A stretch of 64,000 nucleotides of DNA from the NCBI RefSeq assembly GCF_003545875.1, contig NZ_QHCS01000010.1, forward strand, positions 1-64,000, read 5' to 3'. Both the position numbers and the translations under genes were made by a program. The notes beneath the pieces were generated by a model, which worked only from the letters and a program-made list of their open reading frames with translations, was not told the DNA's origin and ran no database searches. The DNA is from Leptospira stimsonii (GTDB lineage Bacteria > Spirochaetota > Leptospiria > Leptospirales > Leptospiraceae). Below, one piece after another: positions 34,291 through 43,431 of the stretch; position 1 is the first letter of the stretch; every line of letters begins with the position of its first letter.

Positions 34291-37200
34291 TCATTTCTTA
34301 GCCTTTTTCACAATATCGCTAATTGTCAGATAATTTTCCTTAATCGATGAAATTCGAGGGGAACTAGAGTCGAAGGGTTTTTCTACATCTTTTTCTTTTT
34401 TCAAGGCATTCATAAATTCCTCGAATGCTAAATTGATTCTAACCCTTTCTTCTCCTTGCGGAAACATGATTAATTGATACTGATCCATTGGGACTGAATC
34501 TAGGTCATCAACTGAAGTCGGACTTACTAAATAATTATTCATCATTTTCTTATTTGAAAGTTTATCTTCTACATAAGATTCGAAGGCTCTTGCAAAAAGT
34601 TCGTATGATTTAGATAATTCTTTAACTCCTGTTTGAACTGCCTTTGAATAAAAGGAAGTGTTTCTTCCATCTGGATTTACTTTCATCACTTCTAATAATT
34701 TTCGAGCTTCCTTCGCCAAAGGTCCCTCTGTTCCGGAACTAATAAAGTATTCATAATTTCTCGAATATCCTAATCCAGTTGCAAATTGATCTAAGAAATG
34801 ACCAAATTCATGGGCAATAGATCCATCACCTTGAGTTTTCGTTATGTTAATGATTTTGTATCCTGGTTCGTAATGAGCGGTTTGGCCTGGCGTTCCCCGA
34901 GCTCCAAACGCCATACTTAATCCGCTTTTTTCAACCGTTTTGTGAATATCAATTTCGAGAGCATCTTCCAAGTCCTTTAAAGCAGAAACGAATCTAGTTA
35001 TATGATCCCTGGAAGAAACGTCATCCATGTAATTGCCAAATTGTACGGATTTGAATCCCCAAAATTGAGTCAGCCCTTCCGAAGAGATTTCATTTTCATG
35101 AATCGCCCGACCATTTTGACGGATGATTACATCTAAGGGCGATCTTCGAGGTGTTTTGTTTTTAACGGTAGTTGGGATGTCCTTTTTAGTTTTTTCTGTC
35201 CATGACCAATCCGAATCTCGAATTCTATTTTTAGGATCCTCAGCCCACTTTTCCCTGGAAGGGGGAGATTTCGGGGTAAGGAGTTCTTTATATTTAGTTT
35301 CCGCGCGTATTTTTTGCTCGGGATCGTTTCTATAGTTATCTTTAAAGAATTTTTCAAAAGTGGGATACTTTTTTTGGAAGTCGGCAATTAATTCTTTGTT
35401 ACGAATTTCGAATTGATTTAGAAATTTCACATAACGAGAAGTTGCTTCTTTTTCCGTTAAAGAATTGTATAAACGAGCCTGATTCCAAGCGTTGAGTCCT
35501 GTCTCCGATCTTTTGTGGAGCATATTGAATAGCTTATCACCAAATACGCTTCCATACACCATGAGTTCCGGATCCTTCTTCGATTGAAATGCCGACTTTT
35601 TTATAAAAGAATTTGCTTCCTTCCTGATTGGTCCAATATCTTTCAAAGTCCCACTTAGTATTTTATCAACCAGTACTTCGGATCCCGGAACAATCGAGGC
35701 AATTCGATCTTTATATTTGCTTCTTAATTCTTCGATTGAATTAGAATTAAAATTCGGATGCGAAACTTCTCTGAAAAGGGAAGTCAATTCTGTAGTTAAT
35801 TTTCCAAATTGGCTGTACGTTGAAATTTCATAAAAGGAATACGCATAATCTTCTATCTCATCAAAAGACTGCGCGTTTAAAACTGGAGTTATTAATTTAT
35901 TTAGAGATTGAACATACACTCGTCGCGCGTATTCCGAATCTGCTGGCTTTGATGCTATTGACTCATACAATTTTGATTTTAAATAGACAAGACCAGACTC
36001 CTCTCCTCTGTCTTTATATATCTTAAAATCGAAAGGAGGTAGTACTCTTTCTTTTTTAACGATTCGTTCTGATGTAACGGGGTCCAGTTTATCGATTTCA
36101 TTGAGTGAAAGAATTTTTGATAAGGCGGCGAGTTCTTTTTTAGAACCTGGAATTCGCTCGTTAGTGTCCTTAAACTCCTTATTTTTCTCTCTGACGTCAA
36201 GTAATGGTTGAACGTGATCTCGAGTGATTTCATTTTTTGCCAATTTCATGATCTCTCGAATTTTTTCTTCGTATGAATCTTTTTTTAAGTTAGTAGATTG
36301 TGGAAGGATTTTTTCTTTAGATTCCGCAATTTCATTTTTAACGTGAATACCTTTAGCATTTTGATTTCCTTTCATTGAACGAGAACGTGAATTAGGATCC
36401 GCCGGTTTTACAATTTTTTCGTATTCTTCCGGTTCGGAAAAATACTCCTGATAAAGACGTTTTGACCTTTTACCATGATCGATCGCTTCTGTCTTTGTTT
36501 TAAAGAGCACAGGCCAATCGCCAAGTTTATCTCCATCGACCGGAAATCTTAAAGTCCAATCTTTTGAATTACTCGCAATTCCGCGATTTGAAACATTTAA
36601 TTCCGGTTGATAGCTATCGAGGAAGGAACGCGAAATTCCCTCATCCAAATTTTTTTCGTACAAGATATCGTCTGAATGTTTAGTTAATGTGACTATTCGA
36701 GTAGATACGCCGGTTTGTCTGAAAGAATCTTTTCCCTTAAACGACCCTTCCGGTAACTTTTCTGAAACACCTCCTTTATCGGTAAGCCATTCACGAAAGT
36801 CCTGGGATTTACTATCCCCGCGAAAGAAAGGACCTTCAGACATGATTGCAACTAGCTTTCCACCCGGTTTTAGAAGTGAATAAGCGTGTTTGACGTGTCG
36901 GATATCGTTTCCATTCTCAAAGGGAGGATTCATAAGAATTCGGTCATATCTCTTATCAACAAAATCTAAAAAATCATCTGCGACTACTGTATATCCTTTT
37001 GCTTGCAAAATGTTTTTTAAGGAATACACAGGTTCAATTGTATCGGGCTGAATCCCTGTTTCTTCTGAAATCGTTTCGGCTAAATCGCCTTTTCCAGCGG
37101 ATGGTTCGAGAACATCCATTCCAGGTTTTATATCGGCTTCCAAGATAAGTCTTTGGGCTAATGGCTTTGGAGTCGGGAAAAAACCAGGAATCTTATTTCC

Positions 37201-39024
37201 TATAAGTTCTCTTTCAAGACTCCGAATTTCTATTTTTTTCGGATCAGGTCCGCCTGCTTTATTTTTTGCTATGAGTTTGCGAAGATACTGTCCCGCTTCA
37301 TGGACTTGTTCATAAGTATTAAGTCCGAGCCGCATGATCGCCAATGCGCTTTCGTTATAATTAGAATAAGGATTTCCTTTGAAATATAACTCATAAGGTT
37401 TTCCTTCTATGATAACTGGATTTTTAATATTCGATTTTGCAGGACGTGCGTATAAGCACTGCTCTATTTTATTAATCTTATCCATGAGGCGTTTCAAATG
37501 TTCAGCCTCATCCAGAATCACAGTATCGATAAATTCAGCTTCTTTGGAAGTTATCGACTTTTGAACCTTACTTGCTTCTTCTAATTCTGACTTTGAAATC
37601 AGTCCGTTTTTATTAGCCCAAGTTAGGTTATGACGGTAAATTTTATTACTACTTGAAACCGAGACACGATCCGTTGATTTTTCTGAAATGAATCGATAAT
37701 CAAGTTTTCGAAACCAAACTGATATTCTTTCACTCAATGGTTTTTGATCTTCGGTATGTCTTTGGATTCTATAATTATCCAGTGACTTAGAAACATTGAG
37801 AATTTGTTCTATGTCCTTTTTACTTTTTATGTTTTTTAGACTTTCTGGGAGAGTCCCTAAGTCAACGTCCTCTGCGATTCCCCTTAGAGCTGATTGAATG
37901 TCTCTCAACTTCTTTGCATCTTCAGACATATAATCCGCGATTCTTGCTCTGCGATAGGTTGGGTTTTGCCTTGAAATAGGAGGATTTTCCTTATTCCGAA
38001 TCGATTCTTCCATTGCATCCGCTAGGTTTCTAAATTTTGTCGAAACCACCTTGCGTTTTACCGGGGTATCATCCTCGATCGGTTTAGGTTTATTTTTTTC
38101 GTTATATTTGAGTAAGGACTCTGAGATATAGTTGCGAATTATTTTTATTACTATGGAAGGCTCTTTCTGAACCAGATTTGCAAGTGCGTCATTGATCTTT
38201 GCAGATATGGTCGGGGCGATTTGTTTTTTTTCTACCGACTCTTTTAGTCGTTCAATAAAGTCACTTTCCTCTAACGTTAAATTTGAATCTTGTAACTGAC
38301 TGACTACTTCGGACAAAGTGTTCGCTGCAAGAGTTGAATTAGAAGTTTTCTCCCTATCATGTTTCCCGGCGGCATTATCATTTCCAAGCATAGCCTCGGA
38401 GAGTGATCGTTTTGATTCATGGACTTTTGTAGAGATTAGAGAACGTATAATCTTATTTACGTTCTCCGAAGTGATACTAACGAACTTGTAGGAAATGTTT
38501 AAGAGGTTATTTAGATTGTTTCCTTCATTTTTTGCAAGGCTCTCGAACTCAATTGCGCGGTTGTTAAGTCCTGCATTTATAAGTGAATTTTTTACCTGTA
38601 AAATTAAATCCTCTAAACTTTTAATCGACTCGGGGAAGTAACTAGGTTTGAAGTTTTGATTTACGAATTTCTTTACAGTTTGAGGCGCGATATCGAAAAG
38701 ACTCGGTTCTTTTGGAGGAGTCTGTTTTTTGGTTTTAAGTATTTTTTTAGAACTTCGGTTGAATTTCTTTTCTTCGATTAATGGCGCTTCATTATTATTC
38801 GAAATTTTTGTAGGTAGTTCGGTATTTTTTACCGTTTCGGCAATTAGTTTGGATGCACGCGATTTAGAGGGGGCCTTAATCATAGCCCACGCCCCCTTCT
38901 CTCCGGAAGGTTTTACTTTACGCCAAACAGATCCGTCGGCATGAGTTGAAGGCCAGCCGACAGGTTTTTCATTTGATTTTAGTATTAGTAAAGTGGATTT
39001 TACGACTTCACGGATTGAAGGCAT
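34291..39024 (-). CDS. Large polyvalent protein with methyltransferase and metallopeptidase domains
   Basis: 1577 residues, the largest gene here. A long charged, helical first third has no recognised domain. At about 610-760 lies a DNA methyltransferase-like region: FFPTPKPLAQRLI, DVLEPSAGKGDLAE (cofactor loop) and MNPPFENG (NPPF catalytic motif of N6-adenine enzymes). At about 1395-1420 the motif IAHEFGHFLDQF gives the HExxH-type zinc site of a metallopeptidase. Such multi-domain proteins are known in phages and conjugative elements as large polyvalent proteins, thought to be packaged and delivered with DNA. It has a late promoter. Delivery is inference. Confidence 0.65.
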   Translation of the reverse strand: MPSIREVVKSTLLILKSNEKPVGWPSTHADGSVWRKVKPSGEKGAWAMIKAPSKSRASKLIAETVKNTELPTKISNNNEAPLIEEKKFNRSSKKILKTKKQTPPKEPSLFDIAPQTVKKFVNQNFKPSYFPESIKSLEDLILQVKNSLINAGLNNRAIEFESLAKNEGNNLNNLLNISYKFVSITSENVNKIIRSLISTKVHESKRSLSEAMLGNDNAAGKHDREKTSNSTLAANTLSEVVSQLQDSNLTLEESDFIERLKESVEKKQIAPTISAKINDALANLVQKEPSIVIKIIRNYISESLLKYNEKNKPKPIEDDTPVKRKVVSTKFRNLADAMEESIRNKENPPISRQNPTYRRARIADYMSEDAKKLRDIQSALRGIAEDVDLGTLPESLKNIKSKKDIEQILNVSKSLDNYRIQRHTEDQKPLSERISVWFRKLDYRFISEKSTDRVSVSSSNKIYRHNLTWANKNGLISKSELEEASKVQKSITSKEAEFIDTVILDEAEHLKRLMDKINKIEQCLYARPAKSNIKNPVIIEGKPYELYFKGNPYSNYNESALAIMRLGLNTYEQVHEAGQYLRKLIAKNKAGGPDPKKIEIRSLERELIGNKIPGFFPTPKPLAQRLILEADIKPGMDVLEPSAGKGDLAETISEETGIQPDTIEPVYSLKNILQAKGYTVVADDFLDFVDKRYDRILMNPPFENGNDIRHVKHAYSLLKPGGKLVAIMSEGPFFRGDSKSQDFREWLTDKGGVSEKLPEGSFKGKDSFRQTGVSTRIVTLTKHSDDILYEKNLDEGISRSFLDSYQPELNVSNRGIASNSKDWTLRFPVDGDKLGDWPVLFKTKTEAIDHGKRSKRLYQEYFSEPEEYEKIVKPADPNSRSRSMKGNQNAKGIHVKNEIAESKEKILPQSTNLKKDSYEEKIREIMKLAKNEITRDHVQPLLDVREKNKEFKDTNERIPGSKKELAALSKILSLNEIDKLDPVTSERIVKKERVLPPFDFKIYKDRGEESGLVYLKSKLYESIASKPADSEYARRVYVQSLNKLITPVLNAQSFDEIEDYAYSFYEISTYSQFGKLTTELTSLFREVSHPNFNSNSIEELRSKYKDRIASIVPGSEVLVDKILSGTLKDIGPIRKEANSFIKKSAFQSKKDPELMVYGSVFGDKLFNMLHKRSETGLNAWNQARLYNSLTEKEATSRYVKFLNQFEIRNKELIADFQKKYPTFEKFFKDNYRNDPEQKIRAETKYKELLTPKSPPSREKWAEDPKNRIRDSDWSWTEKTKKDIPTTVKNKTPRRSPLDVIIRQNGRAIHENEISSEGLTQFWGFKSVQFGNYMDDVSSRDHITRFVSALKDLEDALEIDIHKTVEKSGLSMAFGARGTPGQTAHYEPGYKIINITKTQGDGSIAHEFGHFLDQFATGLGYSRNYEYFISSGTEGPLAKEARKLLEVMKVNPDGRNTSFYSKAVQTGVKELSKSYELFARAFESYVEDKLSNKKMMNNYLVSPTSVDDLDSVPMDQYQLIMFPQGEERVRINLAFEEFMNALKKEKDVEKPFDSSSPRISSIKENYLTISDIVKKAKK

Positions 39025-39029
39025 TCTGT

Positions 39030-39060
39030 CCGAAAGAATAGAACATAAATCACTATCGGA
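39030..39060 (-). promoter_or_regulatory. Phage late promoter, large polyvalent protein
   Basis: Minus strand TCCGAT, 14 nt, TATTCT, then 10 nt (with GGACAG) to the ATG at 39024. Confidence 0.65.
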
Positions 39061-39104
39061 TTTTGTTTTTTAAAGACAAAGTTATCAAATCTGACTGCAA
39101 TTCA

Positions 39105-40673
39105 TTATTGATTAAAGGCTCTTGAAGAAGTAGGACTCCATTTGAAAGAAATGGTCGTATTTGCCTTGGCTTGACCAGGTGAGAATTCATCAATCACATC
39201 TGTAATATATCCAAACTCGCTGATTTCGTCTTTCGGCATGGGATAATTCTTAGATGAGTCCATTACAATTCGAAAAGGCATTCCTGGACGTAAGGGAAGA
39301 AAGGGTAGATCAAAAGATCCACTTGCAATTTTTAACTCTTCTATATCACAAAAAATACTAAAGAGAACGTCTCTAATTTTTGCGAGCTCGCTTTTGTAGT
39401 TTTCTTTGTTTGTTTCGTTTAGATTTTCCTCTTTAAAAACGAGTCCGGCCATCTTAACATGAAGAAGCCTGGGACCGAAAATAGAACGCAATTTGTCTTC
39501 ATATTTTGGTTCCGAAAGGATAGTTCCAAATTGTTGAAACGTGTTTTGAATGACGTGAACACCCGCAATTACAGAATCTTCCGAATCCTCCATTCGGTAA
39601 TTCTTTAGATCATCAAATGCAAAGTAATAGCAGGCATCAATTTTCGATGTTTTTAAATCCCGGAATTTTCCATCCTTTCCAAACATATAGAATGGAGTTG
39701 GCCTGAAAATTACTTTCGCCTCTTTTCTTCCTACTTCGTATTCCTCGATCGAATTCGATCCAATCTCCCCTAATGAAACCCCTTTTCCATATATTCCGTC
39801 GATTTTAAATGTTTGAAGTGGATCTACAAATAATTCATAGAGTGGTTCTGATACATACGATCTTAAAATTTCCCAAAAATTAATATAGGCTCCAATCGAA
39901 AAACTCGACAACACTTGAGATTCATAAGTGAAAAATTCCGTGTAGGCTTTTTTTGGCAAAAGAATCGTTAAAATTGAATCTTGATCATTTTCGGACGTTG
40001 GGGAAATTACCGGATGATCTGCATACCGTGGGATATTCATTAAATTACAAAAGAATTCATCCCAAAAATTTTTTATTAAATCGGATAACTGACCTTGCAA
40101 AAAGACTTTTGTAGCCTTCGTTATTACTCCTGAATATGATTGTTGAGTCCGAGTGGGAGGGATACCTTCCGTTCTTTGATAATCGATAAAAAAGTCCGTA
40201 TCGGAGAGGAGTGTTTCAATCGGAGTAATAGTAACGCTTACAAAACTTTTAGAATCCGCTGAATACTCTCTTGAAGCTGTTTTTACCTTACCAACGTTTA
40301 ACTTGTGAAATCTACTTTCTTTTGAAATGCTTGATCCAATATCGTAATAAATAAAAACGATACTTCGAACCGGAAAGATATCCCTGAATCGTAAAAATTC
40401 ACCCTCTTTGATTTGTGACAAAGGGAGTGGAGTATCTGAATTTCTTTGAACGTAATATTCTTCTTGATAAGGAATTGAAAGTGATATTCCCCCCTTTTGC
40501 GCGGAAATCGATCTATGGGATTTTATATTTGTAACGTGTTCAACCGGGAAGAAAATATTACTCGATGATCCGGGTAAATGAATCTCTATTGCAAAAGATT
40601 TCGGCGGAAAACTAAGATCCTTTCTTTCTGAGATCTTTTCAATATTTTCTGGATCAGAATTTGGAGAAGGCAC
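39105..40673 (-). CDS. Baseplate hub protein
   Basis: 522 residues from a GTG start. The C-terminal part (LPFLPLRPGMPFRIVMDSSK, then FGYITDVIDEFSPGQAKANT) is typical of tail hub proteins of the gpD/gp27 type, which hold the spike. It lies between the polyvalent protein and the spike gene, and is followed upstream by its own late promoter 7 nt before the GTG. Family assignment is from pattern and place. Confidence 0.55.
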   Translation of the reverse strand: MPSPNSDPENIEKISERKDLSFPPKSFAIEIHLPGSSSNIFFPVEHVTNIKSHRSISAQKGGISLSIPYQEEYYVQRNSDTPLPLSQIKEGEFLRFRDIFPVRSIVFIYYDIGSSISKESRFHKLNVGKVKTASREYSADSKSFVSVTITPIETLLSDTDFFIDYQRTEGIPPTRTQQSYSGVITKATKVFLQGQLSDLIKNFWDEFFCNLMNIPRYADHPVISPTSENDQDSILTILLPKKAYTEFFTYESQVLSSFSIGAYINFWEILRSYVSEPLYELFVDPLQTFKIDGIYGKGVSLGEIGSNSIEEYEVGRKEAKVIFRPTPFYMFGKDGKFRDLKTSKIDACYYFAFDDLKNYRMEDSEDSVIAGVHVIQNTFQQFGTILSEPKYEDKLRSIFGPRLLHVKMAGLVFKEENLNETNKENYKSELAKIRDVLFSIFCDIEELKIASGSFDLPFLPLRPGMPFRIVMDSSKNYPMPKDEISEFGYITDVIDEFSPGQAKANTTISFKWSPTSSRAFNQ

Positions 40674-40679
40674 AATGAA

Positions 40680-40706
40680 AATTGTGCATAATAGTATTAA
40701 ATCGGA
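40680..40706 (-). promoter_or_regulatory. Phage late promoter, baseplate hub gene
   Basis: Minus strand TCCGAT, 14 nt, CACAAT, then 7 nt (TTTCATT) to the GTG at 40673. It lies in the 23-bp gap and in the end of the spike gene. Confidence 0.6.
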
Positions 40707-41416
40707 GGACCAGTCTTTGTAGGAGGCGAGGGGCCAGGGTTATAAAGATGGTTGTGTTCTTTTAATGAGGTTTCCGCCGCGATTACATCGACATCGGATT
40801 TTATCTTTCCTGTTGCTTCAATTTTTCCGGTGATATCAAGATCACCTTCAAAGGTTGTTTCCCCTATGATTTTCGTATCTCCATTGATTTGAACTTTAGC
40901 ATTTATCTCAACGTTTTCAAAAGTTAGTGTTGCTTTCTTCGATGAAAAATCAAGTTCCAATACGACTTCCCTGGAATCGTTGTAAACTTCTACTTTGTTC
41001 GTAGTTTGACGAACCGCGTAACCCGACTCGTGAAAATCTATTATGTCCGTCTCCGGGTCGATAAAAGAATACTTATTCCAGAAGTCTTGAATGTTTGATA
41101 GGTCCGAATCTTTTGTTGCGAACGGAAAAACTTGAGAGATAATTGGAGCTCGGAAAGAACCTCCTATAAACTCAAGTAAAACAAGTTGATTTTTTTTAAG
41201 ACCAAAGGCTCTACCATGAGCATTCCCGTTTTGATTTAAAAAAGGTCCAAAGTATCTAACCTTTTGGAATGGCTCTCCGAATGTGGTTAATACATTTGCT
41301 CGAAACCTAGGGAGAACTTCCGTGACGGTCGCAAACATGGGAGGAGCTAATTTTTCATTCGGAGACTGAGGTTTTCCCTGCCAATCGAAAGGATCGTTTG
41401 AGAAAGATCCTCTCAT
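40697..41416 (-). CDS. Baseplate spike protein (gpV/Mu gp45-like)
   Basis: 239 residues. An OB-like N terminus (MFATVTEVLPRFRANVLTTF, then KKNQLVLLEFIGGSF) is followed by a repetitive beta-helix (TKIIGETTFEGDLDITGKIE). The C-terminal apex is SLKEHNHLYNPGPSPPTKTG. The HNH/HxH-type His cluster near the tip is the usual metal-binding apex of these membrane-piercing spikes. It overlaps the LysM gene by 4 bp. Confidence 0.75.
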   Translation of the reverse strand: MRGSFSNDPFDWQGKPQSPNEKLAPPMFATVTEVLPRFRANVLTTFGEPFQKVRYFGPFLNQNGNAHGRAFGLKKNQLVLLEFIGGSFRAPIISQVFPFATKDSDLSNIQDFWNKYSFIDPETDIIDFHESGYAVRQTTNKVEVYNDSREVVLELDFSSKKATLTFENVEINAKVQINGDTKIIGETTFEGDLDITGKIEATGKIKSDVDVIAAETSLKEHNHLYNPGPSPPTKTGPPI

Positions 41417-43362
41417 ATCGAAATGATGTTACTCCCGCCTGAAATCGATTCCAAAAAAAAGCGAAATAAAATCTTGTCCCCATCTTGAATCACTCCAAGA
41501 AAACGAGCGTCATTGACTTTTGGATCCGATTTAAACTGTCGAATTAATTGTTGGATAGCTCCCTTACTGAATATTTCATCAGGAGATTCTCCCCAAATGA
41601 TCGGATTCCCAATCTCAGGACTTCCGGGAATCGATCCTATTACAATGTCAATATGATCCAGCTTTTCATTTATAAGAGCCTCATCACCTGCGACGATTTC
41701 TAAATCACCCGTCGGTGAAATCGCAATCCCTCGGTTTTCAGTAAGTTTTATATCGCATCCTAAAAGCCCAATTTCCAAATCCTTCGGCGTTGGATTATCC
41801 GGCAAAACCGTAAATACATTTGTCTTAGTTCCGTAAGGTATTTTGATTGCGCGTCTTGTAAGAATGGTAGTCTCATATTGTCCGTTATAGAGGGCGAGGG
41901 CTTGACCTAAAGTAGCATCCCCTAATTTATTTTCTGCGATCGACGCCCAGGTATCGCCCGACGACACATAATGAATGGAATATTCATTATCAACGGCCGC
42001 TTCGTTGATCGCGCTTTGTATTTCTAAAAGAATCTGATTTACAGTCAAAGCAAACTGATAAACGTCGTTATCAATCCAAGCACTCAAGTCGGCGTTCGGA
42101 AGGAGGGAAATAGATTCGTATGTTCCTCCCCTTTGAATGGGAATTGTAAATTGAGCGATTAGAGAAATTAAAGAATTACAGTCTGACGATGCTTTTTCTA
42201 AACTTTGTCTAAAATCTGCTTCGTTCGATCTTGATTTTCTATTTGCGTCATCAATTCTTTGTGAAATTTCTTCCGCATTAAATCCTCGTTTTTTTGAATT
42301 GATTCCAAGATCGGCCTTTGCGCTTTCAAATGTTTTTCTAGCTAATTTCCCTTGAGCATTAAATTGATCCTTCATTCTGTCCCAGGAAGAAAAAAGTCTC
42401 TTTGTAGAACTAGCGAATACTTGAACACCTCTTGCGACCCCAAGTAAAGCACCTGATAACTGCAAAGGTAAATTTACGATATTTTCTAACTCATTCATGA
42501 GTCCGGAAATTGTTCGAAATGGATTAAAATTACTTCTTATGAGTTGGCTTGTAATCGAAGAATCGAGTTCCCGTACAACAACTAAATTCAAAGAATATTT
42601 GTAAGTATTAGTGTCAGAAACGGAACGAGTGATTGTAAAACCACTGGAAGGAACGACCACCTCTACGGTTCGGTTTCTATCATAATCTCGAAAAACCATA
42701 GCGTGACTTTTCCAAGTAAGACGCCTTTCTCTAAAAAGTTTTGCAATCTTAGATCCTTGAGGATCGTTAGAGGTGTATAAAACCGGATCTAGACTCCTTG
42801 AATAGTGGAGGATAAACATAAAATCTTGGAATTCTTGGAGTCCCGATCTAAACTCCCCTCCTCCAAGACTTAGATAACTGCTTCTAATCTTATCATAGTA
42901 GCTACTTACTGAATTCGAAACTATAGTCTTTGCCGCCGAGAACGCAGATTGAATGAATCCCGCGCCTGTATCTCCCGGAATTGCAGACCGGGGTTTTGCA
43001 GGTAGACCTAAATGGTAGATATGGAATTCACCTTCGAGTTTGATCTCATGGTTATCAGGTCCATAATCAACGACGACTACTCCTCCAAAAGTTTTTTCAA
43101 TTCCTACGCGGTATTTGAAATTCTCGGTGTATTGAAGAGGACCGTTTACAAAAAAATACTCGTTTGAAATAACGTTCGTACCCGCATGATTGTATGATCC
43201 GTTGTTTTGTTTTTCAAAGAAGGATAGAGAGAAAACGTTCTGAGGTTGGTAGGTGGGAGCTAAACTTCCAGAAAATGCTCCTCCTGTAACTGAATTAAAA
43301 GCAGTTTTCGCACCGTCTACAACGCTTCCGCCAAATCCAGAAACCGAATCTATCACACCCAT
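41413..43362 (-). CDS. Tail/baseplate protein with LysM and gp25-like domains
   Basis: 649 residues. The N terminus resembles tail hub-associated proteins (YKYSLNLVVVRELDSSITSQ). A LysM-like module is at about 455-500 (YVSSGDTWASIAENKLGDA, ALALYNGQ). The C-terminal 130 residues (LGCDIKLTENRGIAISPTGD, then GAIQQLIRQFKSDPKVNDAR) look like the W/gp25 family of baseplate wedge proteins. The combination joins two functions usually in separate genes. First gene of the baseplate operon, with late promoter. Confidence 0.6.
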   Translation of the reverse strand: MGVIDSVSGFGGSVVDGAKTAFNSVTGGAFSGSLAPTYQPQNVFSLSFFEKQNNGSYNHAGTNVISNEYFFVNGPLQYTENFKYRVGIEKTFGGVVVVDYGPDNHEIKLEGEFHIYHLGLPAKPRSAIPGDTGAGFIQSAFSAAKTIVSNSVSSYYDKIRSSYLSLGGGEFRSGLQEFQDFMFILHYSRSLDPVLYTSNDPQGSKIAKLFRERRLTWKSHAMVFRDYDRNRTVEVVVPSSGFTITRSVSDTNTYKYSLNLVVVRELDSSITSQLIRSNFNPFRTISGLMNELENIVNLPLQLSGALLGVARGVQVFASSTKRLFSSWDRMKDQFNAQGKLARKTFESAKADLGINSKKRGFNAEEISQRIDDANRKSRSNEADFRQSLEKASSDCNSLISLIAQFTIPIQRGGTYESISLLPNADLSAWIDNDVYQFALTVNQILLEIQSAINEAAVDNEYSIHYVSSGDTWASIAENKLGDATLGQALALYNGQYETTILTRRAIKIPYGTKTNVFTVLPDNPTPKDLEIGLLGCDIKLTENRGIAISPTGDLEIVAGDEALINEKLDHIDIVIGSIPGSPEIGNPIIWGESPDEIFSKGAIQQLIRQFKSDPKVNDARFLGVIQDGDKILFRFFLESISGGSNIISI

Positions 43363-43369
43363 CGTTTGA

Positions 43370-43396
43370 GAGAATAGAATCTTTCGGCCTATCGGA
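43370..43396 (-). promoter_or_regulatory. Phage late promoter, minus-strand baseplate operon
   Basis: Minus strand TCCGAT, 14 nt, TATTCT, then 8 nt to the ATG at 43362. It overlaps head-to-head with the promoter for the J-like gene. Confidence 0.7.
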
Positions 43397-43398
43397 TT

Positions 43399-43424
43399 TC
43401 CGATTTTTAAAACCGAGTTAGGTT
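43399..43424 (+). promoter_or_regulatory. Phage late promoter, J-like baseplate and fibre operon
   Basis: Plus strand TCCGAT (43399-43404), 14 nt, TAGGTT (43419-43424), then 7 nt to the ATG at 43432. Together with its neighbour it forms ATCGGATTTCCGAT, a near-perfect palindrome that could serve both directions. Confidence 0.65.
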
Positions 43425-43431
43425 TTTAGGG

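Noticed and set aside
9203..43424. CCGATA as a sigma-28 (FliA) -10 element
   Set aside because: No TAAA-like -35 lies 11-15 nt upstream in the sites checked, whereas the box 14 nt downstream is conserved.
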